Positions 48,540-56,849 of a DNA stretch of 64,000 nucleotides are shown piece after piece. The stretch is taken from contig NZ_JAAIKC010000005.1 of NCBI RefSeq assembly GCF_010820665.1, positions 248,001 to 312,000 of the forward strand, written 5' to 3'. Made by a program: the position numbers and the translations under genes. The notes under the pieces are model-generated. The model was not told where the DNA came from. It saw nothing but the letters and a program-made list of their open reading frames with translations, and ran no database searches. Numbering within the stretch: the first letter of the stretch is position 1; each line of letters starts with the position of its first letter. The DNA is from Paenibacillus sp. SYP-B3998. GTDB lineage: Bacteria > Bacillota > Bacilli > Paenibacillales > NBRC-103111.

Positions 48540-49373
48540 ATGTGGGAAACTCGGTCCAAATGGATGCTGTATGCTTCTTTGGTAACAGCAGGCTTCATTT
48601 TACTTCAAATGGCCTTCTTCTCCTTGCACATGCTGTTCGGTATTCGTATCTCTTTTAATGTGTTCAAGGTATGCTTTGATCTCTTTCGTGTTCTAAAGAC
48701 GCCATGGGTATGCAATATTTTTCATTTGTTCGTTCTATATACCTTTCTGGCGTGTTTTTGGGTTGTTGGCAGACAGATTGTGGTCTCACTCAGATCCGCC
48801 AAGCGACTTGTCCGCTACCAAGATGCGCAACTCACTGAACGGTATGGGAATGAGTATCACTTAGAGCAACATGAACTGATTGTCATTCAAAATAACGCGC
48901 CAGTTGCCCTGACGCTTGGTGTAATTAGACCGAGAGTTGTCGTGTCCACTGGTCTCCTTCAAATGCTCGATCATCGAGAGCTGGAGGCCGTGATGGAACA
49001 TGAGAAATTCCATGTTAAGCATCGCGATCCGTTAGCTATCTTCTTGTTATCGATGCTTTCCGTTGCCATGTGGTACTTCCCCTTGTTTAGGTGGGTACTG
49101 GACAAATACAAAATTATTATTGAAATTATGGCGGATCAATTCGCTTTATCCAAGCGTTGTACGACTGCCGAGTTGGGCAGCGCGCTGCTGAAAATGCTGA
49201 AATTCGGAAAAGCCCCACATCCATCGGTGTCTTATGCTTCCTTCGCGGAAACGTCAATTAACCTGCGGATTATTCACATTTTGGAACCACACACAGAACT
49301 TTCTCTGAAGATGCCAATTATGCGGACTCTGATTTCCATCATAGCTCTGATAATTCTAGTGACCTTCACCTGA
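48540..49373 (+). CDS. M56 (BlaR1-like) membrane metalloprotease without sensor domain
   Basis: A 277-residue membrane protein with four helices (about 10-32, 58-78, 165-180 and 262-276). The zinc motif is HEKFH (H154-H158), followed by a downstream EIMADQFAL with the third ligand. The roughly 250-residue penicillin-binding sensor of BlaR1 is missing, so the inducing signal must enter another way. It is translationally close to the BlaI gene and ends at a terminator. Confidence 0.85.
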   Translation: MWETRSKWMLYASLVTAGFILLQMAFFSLHMLFGIRISFNVFKVCFDLFRVLKTPWVCNIFHLFVLYTFLACFWVVGRQIVVSLRSAKRLVRYQDAQLTERYGNEYHLEQHELIVIQNNAPVALTLGVIRPRVVVSTGLLQMLDHRELEAVMEHEKFHVKHRDPLAIFLLSMLSVAMWYFPLFRWVLDKYKIIIEIMADQFALSKRCTTAELGSALLKMLKFGKAPHPSVSYASFAETSINLRIIHILEPHTELSLKMPIMRTLISIIALIILVTFT

Positions 49374-49390
49374 ATAGAATAAAGCTATAT

Positions 49391-49425
49391 AGAAGTCCTG
49401 CGGCCTATGGTCACAGGACTTCTTT
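49391..49425 (+). terminator. blaI operon terminator
   Basis: AGAAGTCCTG and CAGGACTTCT pair perfectly; T residues follow. Confidence 0.85.
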
Positions 49426-49438
49426 GGCTTCATGACTC

Positions 49439-49615
49439 CTAATCATGCTCTTTCAGCTCTAATTCCTCGAGTGTGTAACGATTGCCCCATAGAAATTCTC
49501 TATCGTAGTTTATTGAGTCTCTGCTGACGAATCGCGCGATAGCTGCAATTGCGCCTCCGCCCACGATCCCAAATGCGAGTATCCAGCCCATTAAAGCAAA
49601 TACCTGATCGACCAT
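49439..49615 (-). CDS. Small single-pass membrane protein
   Basis: A 58-residue protein. It has an ATG with AAGGGGATGA about 9 bases upstream. Residues 5-28 (VFALMGWILAFGIVGGGAIA) form one membrane helix, followed by a charged tail (RFVSRDSINYDREFLWGNRY, then an acidic LEELELKEHD). It lies between the BlaI/M56 pair and the exporter leader, on the opposite strand. No family is recognised, but the ribosome site, the helix and the charge pattern argue that it is real. Confidence 0.6.
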   Translation of the reverse strand: MVDQVFALMGWILAFGIVGGGAIAAIARFVSRDSINYDREFLWGNRYTLEELELKEHD

Positions 49616-49726
49616 CCGGACTCATCCCCTTTGCAAGGCCTTTATACAAACCTATGCCGCCTAATTATGAAACATGTGTGACAATGGCTGGAAAGGAAGA
49701 CAATTGATTATAGTCGTTTTATCCTG

Positions 49727-49756
49727 TTGACACTTTCATGCGAAGGGTGTTAAGAT
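49727..49756 (+). promoter_or_regulatory. Promoter of the exporter leader
   Basis: TTGACA (49727-49732) and TAAGAT (49751-49756) with an 18-bp spacer. It is placed about 50 bases upstream of the leader ORF. Confidence 0.7.
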
Positions 49757-49805
49757 CACTTTTGTAATGATGAACATACAACTTTTGGAAAAGGAGGGTT
49801 TCAAG

Positions 49806-49910
49806 ATGAATCGAATTTTTATGGATCGGGATGCGCATCAGGGGTTAAATTCCAACCTTACAATTTCATATCATGTAACCCGTCCGCCAGCTGCGCTGCT
49901 TATCGTTTAA
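49806..49910 (+). CDS. 34-residue leader peptide of the BmrCD-type exporter
   Basis: ATG at 49806 is preceded by AAGGAGGG with 7-base spacing. The frame has 34 codons, starting MNRIFMDRDAHQGL and ending TRPPAALLIV. It has no membrane or enzyme features, and its location between a strong promoter and a terminator points to translation as the purpose. Codons 12-14 carry RNA segment 1 (GGGGTTA) and codons 24-26 segment 2 (GTAACCCG). The Pro-Pro pair (27-28) near the end could slow ribosomes. In B. subtilis the analogous gene is bmrB; sequence homology cannot be confirmed here. Confidence 0.75.
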   Translation: MNRIFMDRDAHQGLNSNLTISYHVTRPPAALLIV

Positions 49911-49950
49911 TCACGCAAGGTTGCTGTCGCAGCCTTCACATACGCTTGAT

Positions 49951-49998
49951 AAAAGCGCGGGTTACGAAGTTAGTTCGTAACGTGCGCTTTTGTGTTTT
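49951..49998 (+). terminator. Attenuator terminator in the exporter leader
   Basis: AAAAGCGC-GG-GTTACGAA pairs with TTCGTAAC-GT-GCGCTTTT around GTTAG, followed by TGTGTTTTT. Its left arm contains CGGGTTAC (49958-49965), the exact complement of GTAACCCG in the leader ORF, so an antiterminator can form instead. Confidence 0.8.
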
Positions 49999-50000
49999 TC

Positions 50001-50035
50001 AAAAGGCATATCGCTGCGCGCGATATGCCCTTTTT
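50001..50035 (+). terminator. Second terminator in the exporter leader
   Basis: GGCATATCGC and GCGATATGCC are perfectly complementary with a 5-base loop and a TTTTT tail. It would back up the first terminator. Confidence 0.78.
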
Positions 50036-50101
50036 GCGTGAATAGCTGCGCCTAAATACCTTAGGCTGAGTGCGCTACTTGAGAGGAGTGAGTTATTCCT
50101 A

Positions 50102-51847
50102 ATGTTTACTGTATTAAAAAAATTAAGTTGGTTTTTTCGAATGAACTGGAAACGATACACCCTTGCTGTCGGGCTTCTTATTCTGGTCGGCTTCATTGAT
50201 GTGATCCCGCCCAAATTAATCGGTTATGCGATTGATGGCATTCATATGGGAACTTTAACAGGGACGAAGCTGTTCCAACTGCTTGCCTTCTGGGGCGTGC
50301 TTATCGTGCTTGGCTATGCGATGACCTATGTGTGGCTCTACCAATTATTTGGCGGCGCATTCGTACTAGAACGAATTTTGCGTTCTAAGCTTATGAGGCA
50401 TCTGTTGCGAATGACGCCAACTTTCTATGAGCGCAATCGCACGGGCGATCTCATGGCAAGAGCGACCAATGATTTGCAGGCGGTGTCTGCGACCGCAGGA
50501 TTCGGAATTTTAACCTTCGTAGATTCGACTTTGTTCATGCTGACGATTCTTGGCATGATGGGTTTTTTCATTAGCTGGAAGCTAACGATCGCATCGATTT
50601 TGCCGCTGCCGATTATGGCTGTAGCGATCACGATTTATGGAAGCCGTATCCATGAGCGGTTTATGCGAGCTCAGGACGCTTTTGGCGAGATGAATGATCG
50701 TGTGCTGGAGACCATTGCCGGTGTACGTGTCATCCGAGCTTTCGTACAGGAGAAGGCAAGTCAAGACAGCTTCAAAAAAATGACCGATGATGTGTATCGT
50801 AAAAATATTGACGTGGCACGGATCGATTCCTTATTTGAGCCTACGGTGAAAATTCTGGTAGGGATCTCCTATTTAATTGGATTGTGTTACGGCGGTTACA
50901 TGGTATTTCATAGTGAACTGACACTTGGCGAAATGGTTTCCTTCAATGCATTCCTAGGAATGCTGATCTGGCCGATGTTCGCAATTGGCGAGCTGATGAA
51001 CATTATGCAGCGTGGGAATGCATCGCTAGATCGAGTAAACGAAACACTGGGCTATAAACCAGATGTCACGGACGCGCCTGACGCGACAACACTGCTGCTG
51101 CCGCACTCCATTACGTTTAAGCAGGTGACGTTCCGTTATCCGTCGTCCTCCATCGATAATTTGGTGAATATCTCCTTTGAATTACAGCGTGGGCACACGC
51201 TTGGTATTGTTGGTAGAACGGGTAGCGGCAAAACAACGCTGCTCAAGCAGTTGCTCAGGGAATACCCGCTCGGTGAAGGAAAGATCGCTGTATCGGATAT
51301 GTCTATTGAGCAATTGAAGATCGACACGCTGCATGGTTGGATTGGGTATGTGCCACAGCAGCCGATTCTATTCTCCAAAACAGTAAAGGAAAATATTATG
51401 TATGGCGGCAGTCAAGGGACGGAAGCTGAGCTGATTCAAGCGCTTGAGCTTGCAGCCTTCCGCAAGGACGTCGAATTCCTTCCCGAGGGCTTGGAGACGC
51501 TGGTCGGCGAAAAAGGTGTAGCTTTATCAGGTGGGCAAAAGCAGCGTGTATCTATTGCGCGAGCGCTTTATGTGAATCCGGAAATCTTGATGCTGGATGA
51601 TGCGTTGTCAGCGGTCGATGCCAAGACAGAGGCAGAGATCATCCGCGGTATCCGCACCGAACGCGCTGGCAAAACAACGCTAATCACGACGCATCGGCTC
51701 TCAGCTGTACAGCACGCGGACTGGATTTTAGTGCTGGACGAAGGCTATGTTGTGGAAGAAGGTACACATGAGCAGCTACTGGCGCTTGGAGGCTGGTACA
51801 AAGAGCAGTACGACCGACAACAACTGGAAGAACAGATAGAGGTATAG
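50102..51847 (+). CDS. bmrC: Multidrug ABC exporter subunit, BmrC/YheI-like
   Basis: A 581-residue half-transporter: six membrane helices (about 15-310) then an ATPase domain. Walker A is GRTGSGKTT (near 368-378), signature is LSGGQKQ, and Walker B is ILMLDDALSAVD, where the usual catalytic glutamate is aspartate. This matches the degenerate site of BmrC in the B. subtilis BmrCD heterodimer. It follows the leader and precedes its partner by 30 bases. The pair exports drugs; expression is expected to rise with ribosome-targeting antibiotics. Confidence 0.88.
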   Translation: MFTVLKKLSWFFRMNWKRYTLAVGLLILVGFIDVIPPKLIGYAIDGIHMGTLTGTKLFQLLAFWGVLIVLGYAMTYVWLYQLFGGAFVLERILRSKLMRHLLRMTPTFYERNRTGDLMARATNDLQAVSATAGFGILTFVDSTLFMLTILGMMGFFISWKLTIASILPLPIMAVAITIYGSRIHERFMRAQDAFGEMNDRVLETIAGVRVIRAFVQEKASQDSFKKMTDDVYRKNIDVARIDSLFEPTVKILVGISYLIGLCYGGYMVFHSELTLGEMVSFNAFLGMLIWPMFAIGELMNIMQRGNASLDRVNETLGYKPDVTDAPDATTLLLPHSITFKQVTFRYPSSSIDNLVNISFELQRGHTLGIVGRTGSGKTTLLKQLLREYPLGEGKIAVSDMSIEQLKIDTLHGWIGYVPQQPILFSKTVKENIMYGGSQGTEAELIQALELAAFRKDVEFLPEGLETLVGEKGVALSGGQKQRVSIARALYVNPEILMLDDALSAVDAKTEAEIIRGIRTERAGKTTLITTHRLSAVQHADWILVLDEGYVVEEGTHEQLLALGGWYKEQYDRQQLEEQIEV

Positions 51848-51877
51848 AATTTATTAGAAAAGAAGGTGAGAATCCTT

Positions 51878-53938
51878 ATGAAACATACAGGTAAGCGATT
51901 ATTTCAATATGCGATGCTGTTCAAAAAGCCCTTGATTATTGCCCTGCTGTTCTTGGCGGCGGCGGTAGCTACAGAGCTATCGGGGCCTTTCATTGCTAAG
52001 CAGATGATTGATCGTCACATCCTCGGTATCGAAAAACCGTGGTATGAGATCGCGTCCGTAAATCAAACCGACAAAGTCGTTCCTTATAACGGTAAGCAGT
52101 ACAAGCGAAGCGATAATTTCGCTGAAGGCGAAGCTAAGGGGAAGGAGGTTCGAATTTTACAGGCGGGAAGCCAGTTCGCTTTGGTCGAGCAGGCGATTTC
52201 CTTTGATGGGGCACGCAAATTAACGGATGGACAGCTCACGATCACTCAAGGCGCCGAGAAAGCGGTATATCCAGCTAAGAAGCTAAGCATTCAAGAGCTT
52301 TACATGTTTTATGAGCCTGAATTTATGAATTTAATGAAGCTAGGGGCCATTTATTTGGTGCTCGTTATTGTGGGGGCTGGGTTTTCCTACGGGCAGCACT
52401 ACTTACTCCAGGCTGCCGCTAATCGTATTATTCAGCGGATGCGAACCGATGTATTTGCCCAAATCCAAAGACTGCCGATTCATTACTTTGATAATCAGCC
52501 TGCCGGAAAAGTAGTGTCGCGTATAACGAATGACACCGAGTCCGTGAGGGAGTTATACGTGCAGGTGTTGGCGAATTTTTTTACAGGTACGATTTATATC
52601 GTAGGAATTATTGGGGCCTTGTTCGTATTAGATTACCGGTTGGCGCTATTTACACTACCGATCATTCCCATGCTATATCTATGGATTGTGGTTTACCGGA
52701 AATATGCCTCTCGTTATAATCACGAAATTCGCGAGCGACTCAGCTCCATCAATGGAATGATTAATGAATCCATCCAGGGAATGACGATCATTCAGGCTTT
52801 TCGCCGACAAAAGGAATCCATCCAGGAGTTTGAGCAACTAAACGATGAATATACGAGTTACCAAAATAAAATGCTTAGTTTAAACTCGATCACTTCGCAT
52901 AATTTGATGAATGTGATTAGGAACTTATTTTTCTTCGGTTTAATCTGGTATGTAGGCGGGAGTTCCCTGAACACCTTGATTACAGTCGGCGTACTGTATG
53001 CTTTCGTCGATTATCTCAATCGGATGTTCCATCCGATGACTGGTATCGTCAATCAACTGCCGAACCTTGAGCGAGCGCTTGTGTCGGCAGACCGCGTGTT
53101 CGAGCTGTTAGACGAACAAGGGATTGATGTAGCGGATGGCAAATCCGCTCGTTACCTGGGCAACGTTAAGTTCGAGAACGTTCGCTTTGCGTATAAGGAA
53201 GGGGAAGATGTGCTTAAGAACATTTCCTTTGAAGCGAGGCAGGGGCAGACTGTTGCGTTGGTCGGGCATACAGGTTCTGGCAAAAGCTCGATTTTGAATC
53301 TGCTGTTCCGCTTCTACGATGTTAACGAAGGTCGTATCACGGTAGATGGCCGTGATGTGCGCGACATGCCCAAACAGATGCTCCGTGAGCATATGGGTAT
53401 CGTCCTGCAGGATCCCTTCCTCTTCACAGGGACGATTGCATCCAACGTAAGCTTGGACGATCCGTCCATTACCCGGGAACGGGTCGAGCGGGCACTTACC
53501 GACGTGGGTGCCGTGGAGATGTTCAGGAGCTTGCCTCAAGGCATCGATGAGCCTGTAATCGAGAAGGGCAGCACGCTGTCGGCAGGTCAGCGGCAGTTGG
53601 TGTCCTTCGCTCGGGCGCTGGCCTTCGACCCGGCGATCCTCATTCTCGATGAGGCGACAGCCAGCATCGATACAGAAACCGAGGCCCTCATACAGGCCGC
53701 GCTCGATGTATTGAAGAAGGGGCGCACCACCTTCATCATTGCCCACCGTTTGTCGACGATTAAGAACGCCGACTTGATCCTTGTGCTTGACCATGGCGAG
53801 ATCGTCGAGCAGGGCAGTCATGACGAGCTGATGCAGCAGCTCGGCCGTTATTATCAGATGTACCAGCTTCAGCAGGGACATCGAGAAGCCGCGACCGCTG
53901 CGGTGGAAGAGGCGAATGTCAGCTCCGTCACAGAGTAG
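51878..53938 (+). CDS. bmrD: Multidrug ABC exporter subunit, BmrD/YheH-like
   Basis: A 686-residue half-transporter. Between helix 1 (about 18-40) and helix 2 (about 151-172) lies an outside insertion of about 85 residues (50-137), as known for the BmrD extracellular domain. The ATPase domain has Walker A GHTGSGKSS, canonical Walker B ILILDEATASID, and signature LSAGQRQ (Ala for Gly). With BmrC this gives one consensus and one degenerate ATP site. GTG at 51866 overlaps the ribosome site AGAAGGTGAG, so the ATG at 51878 is used. Confidence 0.9.
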   Translation: MKHTGKRLFQYAMLFKKPLIIALLFLAAAVATELSGPFIAKQMIDRHILGIEKPWYEIASVNQTDKVVPYNGKQYKRSDNFAEGEAKGKEVRILQAGSQFALVEQAISFDGARKLTDGQLTITQGAEKAVYPAKKLSIQELYMFYEPEFMNLMKLGAIYLVLVIVGAGFSYGQHYLLQAAANRIIQRMRTDVFAQIQRLPIHYFDNQPAGKVVSRITNDTESVRELYVQVLANFFTGTIYIVGIIGALFVLDYRLALFTLPIIPMLYLWIVVYRKYASRYNHEIRERLSSINGMINESIQGMTIIQAFRRQKESIQEFEQLNDEYTSYQNKMLSLNSITSHNLMNVIRNLFFFGLIWYVGGSSLNTLITVGVLYAFVDYLNRMFHPMTGIVNQLPNLERALVSADRVFELLDEQGIDVADGKSARYLGNVKFENVRFAYKEGEDVLKNISFEARQGQTVALVGHTGSGKSSILNLLFRFYDVNEGRITVDGRDVRDMPKQMLREHMGIVLQDPFLFTGTIASNVSLDDPSITRERVERALTDVGAVEMFRSLPQGIDEPVIEKGSTLSAGQRQLVSFARALAFDPAILILDEATASIDTETEALIQAALDVLKKGRTTFIIAHRLSTIKNADLILVLDHGEIVEQGSHDELMQQLGRYYQMYQLQQGHREAATAAVEEANVSSVTE

Positions 53939-54126
53939 ATGGAGCGTGGGGTTTAGCAGAACGGTGCGCAGAGATGTGCGCCGTTTGTGGTATTTCGGTT
54001 TTTGAAATGGTCAGTTAACCCCCAACTCACGAGGACAAAGCTCGTTAATAGGGCTAACGACTAATGTTTGTGGCTATGCTACAATGAAAGCGCAAGGCAA
54101 TCCCTTATCTGAAATGGAGGAACTTC

Positions 54127-54444
54127 ATGCGTCCTGATACGATTCGCATTTTGAACCTATTGCAAGTAATATCCGAAATTGCAATCGGCATTGGTTATTT
54201 ACTCGGTCTTATCCCGTTCGTGTATTTGTGGTCGAGCGCCTGGGTCATTCCACTTGTATTTGTAAGCTTGATATTCGCGCTGCTCACTCGCAACGGTACG
54301 ACTACTTTGACGATTGTTAATGTGGTGTTGTCGTTTCTAAGCTACATTCCTATTGCAGGCTATTTGTTCCGTGCAGCAGGCATTGTAATTAATTGGATCA
54401 ACGTACGGTCGATTACGAGCCAGGGTAGCCGTAATTCCTACTAG
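54127..54444 (+). CDS. Small membrane protein, three helices
   Basis: A 105-residue hydrophobic protein with three predicted helices (about 8-28, 34-52 and 60-88) and a short charged tail. No family is recognised. TGGAGG upstream of the ATG supports translation. It is monocistronic and followed by a terminator. Confidence 0.65.
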   Translation: MRPDTIRILNLLQVISEIAIGIGYLLGLIPFVYLWSSAWVIPLVFVSLIFALLTRNGTTTLTIVNVVLSFLSYIPIAGYLFRAAGIVINWINVRSITSQGSRNSY

Positions 54445-54463
54445 TGAGCGACGATTTAAAGAG

Positions 54464-54504
54464 GAGGATTGAAGCCAGTCGTTATGGTTTCAATCCTCTT
54501 TTTG
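54464..54504 (+). terminator. Terminator of the small membrane protein gene
   Basis: GAGGATTGAA pairs with TTCAATCCTC, then TTTTT. Confidence 0.85.
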
Positions 54505-54545
54505 CAACCAATATAGATGGAATGATCTAGGGAGCTAGGGAGCTT

Positions 54546-55169
54546 TTAATAAGCTAACCCGACTCGAGCCTTTACATATTGACACGCTAGGGCTTCTTGA
54601 TAGGTGAAGTCCGCGGTATCGCCCACAGAGATGGACATGCCTTCCTCTGGCAAGTAATCCCGCTCGACACGGTAGTTGCCAAGCGGCTCGCCATCTGGTA
54701 AATAGGTGGGGCAGACGACAGTCCAATCAAGGCTAGACGCGGCGAGCAGCTCCCACGCCTTTCGGTGCTCCTCGGCGGCTCGCGTCGAAGATCGTCTAGA
54801 GTTGGGCGACTCGTAGCGAAGCAGCCCATGATGTTCACGGCTCTGGAGGATCCCGGCCGTTCCGACGGTAACGATACGGCGGACACCGTAGACGTCCATG
54901 GCCTTGATGAGATAAGGCACGCTTTCCGTTAGAACAGTGCCTCCGTCTGTACTCAGACAGCTAATTACGAGCTGTGCTTGGGCGACGGCATGTACGATAT
55001 TATCCTCACGACATACGTCCCCCTCATATAGGAATAAGCTTGCTGAGCCTATATTTTCAAGTTTCTTAGGATTTCGAATTAGTGCTTGTACCTCATGTCC
55101 CGCTGCCAATGCTTGGTTAAGAACCCTTCTTCCTACTCTTCCAGTAGCACCTAGTAGTAGTATGCGCAT
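54546..55169 (-). CDS. NAD(P)-binding NmrA/SDR-like protein
   Basis: A 207-residue Rossmann-fold protein. The dinucleotide motif is LLLGATGRVGRRV (4-16), then DVCREDNIVHAV and VISCLSTDGG. TVVCPTYLPDG matches the atypical-SDR NAD(P)H-binding group (PF13460). The substrate is unknown. The ATG has AGGAGG upstream. Confidence 0.82.
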   Translation of the reverse strand: MRILLLGATGRVGRRVLNQALAAGHEVQALIRNPKKLENIGSASLFLYEGDVCREDNIVHAVAQAQLVISCLSTDGGTVLTESVPYLIKAMDVYGVRRIVTVGTAGILQSREHHGLLRYESPNSRRSSTRAAEEHRKAWELLAASSLDWTVVCPTYLPDGEPLGNYRVERDYLPEEGMSISVGDTADFTYQEALACQYVKARVGLAY

Positions 55170-55258
55170 GCTTGTCCTCCTGTTTCATCAAGCTTATTTG
55201 TATTATATCTAGAATAAAGGATATCTCGCTCGTCCTCAAGGAAAGGGGCAATCTTCAA

Positions 55259-55305
55259 AAAAAAGCAGCCTGCACGCCTAAGAAAAGGCGAGTGCAGGCT
55301 GCTTT
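55259..55305 (-). terminator. Terminator of the 109-residue gene
   Basis: On the minus strand AAGCAGCCTGCA and TGCAGGCTGCTT pair around a CGCC/GGCG inner stem, with TTTT following. Confidence 0.85.
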
Positions 55306-55317
55306 ACTGCGGTACTC

Positions 55318-55647
55318 TTAAGATTTAGCGATGAAAGTAAAAGAAATGGGTCTAGTGACGTTAGTGGGGTTAAACACAGTAATGATCCACGTGGTGGCGT
55401 TTTGGGAGTAACTGCTTGTCGCGTATGCAGGCAAGGAGTTTTGGCGTCCAATAAACCAGCCACCGCTGACAGGTTTCAAGCTTCCGCCAAGAAAGGTGAA
55501 TGTAAAGAAGGTGTTGGGTCCAATGGTTCTGTTGAAGACGAAACGGGAGAAGCCACCACCAAGACTTTCTGTTGCATTCGCACCTTTTGCAGTTGCTTTT
55601 AATTTCCTGACGACAGCGCGCGGTTTTTTAACTAATTTAACACTCAT
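55318..55647 (-). CDS. Hypothetical protein, beta-rich, 109 residues
   Basis: A basic N-terminus (SVKLVKKPRAVVRKLKATAK) is followed by an aromatic and Thr/Ser-rich part (FFTFTFLGGSLKP, TTWIITVFNPTN). There is no signal peptide or membrane segment. A perfect ribosome site AAAGGAGG precedes the ATG and a strong terminator follows, so it is probably well expressed. I recognise no family; a structural or spore-associated role is only a guess. Confidence 0.65.
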   Translation of the reverse strand: MSVKLVKKPRAVVRKLKATAKGANATESLGGGFSRFVFNRTIGPNTFFTFTFLGGSLKPVSGGWFIGRQNSLPAYATSSYSQNATTWIITVFNPTNVTRPISFTFIAKS

Positions 55648-55842
55648 ATATCATTCCTCCTTTTCTAATATAGTAAATGCGAAATGGTAGTAAGTAGCTT
55701 GTGTGAATCTACTGATAAACCTTTCTCATTTTCATAAAATGAGATGAACAGATGCCCCACTTGAACCGAGTGAGCGAATACAGCATAATAGGGCTAGGAG
55801 TAAGAAACGACACGATTTTGGCATAGAAGGGATTTCCCAGTC

Positions 55843-56562
55843 ATGAGGATTAATAAATTTATTAGTGAAACTGGCGTGTGTTCTAGACGAGAAGCAGATA
55901 AATGGGTAGAGGCCAGACGGGTTACCATTAACGGCGAGGTTGCGGGACTTGGGAGTGTTGTTGGTCCAGGGGATCAGGTGCGCGTGGACGGCAGGCCGAT
56001 AGGCGCTAAAAAGGAGCATGTTTATATTGCGCTTAATAAGCCAGTAGGTATCACTAGTACAACAGAAGCGCATGTGAGAGGGAATATTGTCGATTTCGTC
56101 GGACATACGGAACGAATTTTTCCGATAGGCCGGCTGGATAAAGATTCAGAAGGGCTTATTCTGTTGACCAATAATGGTGATATTGTGAACCAGATTCTGC
56201 GGGCTGAAAATAATCACGATAAAGAGTACATCGTTACGGTGGATCGACCTATAACGCCAATGTTTTTACAAGGCATGGCCAGTGGGGTCAAAATATTGGG
56301 AACTACGACGAAGCCTTGTGAGATTCATAAAGTAGGCGAGCGTGTCTTTCGTATCATTCTCACGCAAGGGCTTAATCGGCAAATTCGTCGGATGTGCGAG
56401 GCATTTGGATACCGGGTTGTAAGACTCCAGCGTGTGCGGATTATGCATATTCATCTAAAGGATTTAAAGGTAGGTAAGTGGAGAAACCTGACACAGGGAG
56501 AGATGCAGGACTTGATGCATACACTCAGCCAAGAAAAGGGTCATTCACCTGCGAAAAGGTAA
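55843..56562 (+). CDS. rRNA pseudouridine synthase, RluF/RsuA type
   Basis: A 239-residue pseudouridine synthase with an N-terminal S4 RNA-binding domain (about 1-55) and catalytic domain. The catalytic aspartate is in [15 protein letters not shown], followed by [10 protein letters not shown] and [15 protein letters not shown], which are diagnostic. The RluF/YtzG subgroup is favoured by motif and length, so the substrate is likely 23S rRNA. The window shows only a weak ribosome site before ATG. Confidence 0.9.
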   Translation: MRINKFISETGVCSRREADKWVEARRVTINGEVAGLGSVVGPGDQVRVDGRPIGAKKEHVYIALNKPVGITSTTEAHVRGNIVDFVGHTERIFPIGRLDKDSEGLILLTNNGDIVNQILRAENNHDKEYIVTVDRPITPMFLQGMASGVKILGTTTKPCEIHKVGERVFRIILTQGLNRQIRRMCEAFGYRVVRLQRVRIMHIHLKDLKVGKWRNLTQGEMQDLMHTLSQEKGHSPAKR

Positions 56563-56592
56563 CAAAAAGGACAATCTAAATGTAGAAAACGG

Positions 56593-56643
56593 AGCATGTG
56601 CAAGAGGGACCCAAGATGGGGTGCCTTTTGCACATGCTTTTTA
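56593..56643 (+). terminator. Pseudouridine synthase terminator
   Basis: AGCATGTGCAA pairs with TTGCACATGCT around an inner GGGAC-type stem; TTTT follows. Confidence 0.85.
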
Positions 56644-56849
56644 AATTTTAATTTATTCCGGTCAAGCAACCTTTTTTCAAGATCTGACGTTAAGAGCGTA
56701 GAAATGTAGAAAATTAAAGCGCTATTGCCGCGCTAAGGCACACGAAAGACCACTCATTAAAAGCTTCCCGAGCCACTTGCTAAAGGAAGCTAGGCCTGAT
56801 CTTACAAAGTAAACTTTATTCAAGCAAAATGCTAAGGAGGAAGAGGATA

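Noticed and set aside
53108-53881. 257-codon minus-strand frame over the BmrD ATPase domain
   Set aside because: Antisense shadow of a conserved ATPase; no start signal and His/Leu-rich composition typical of such shadows.
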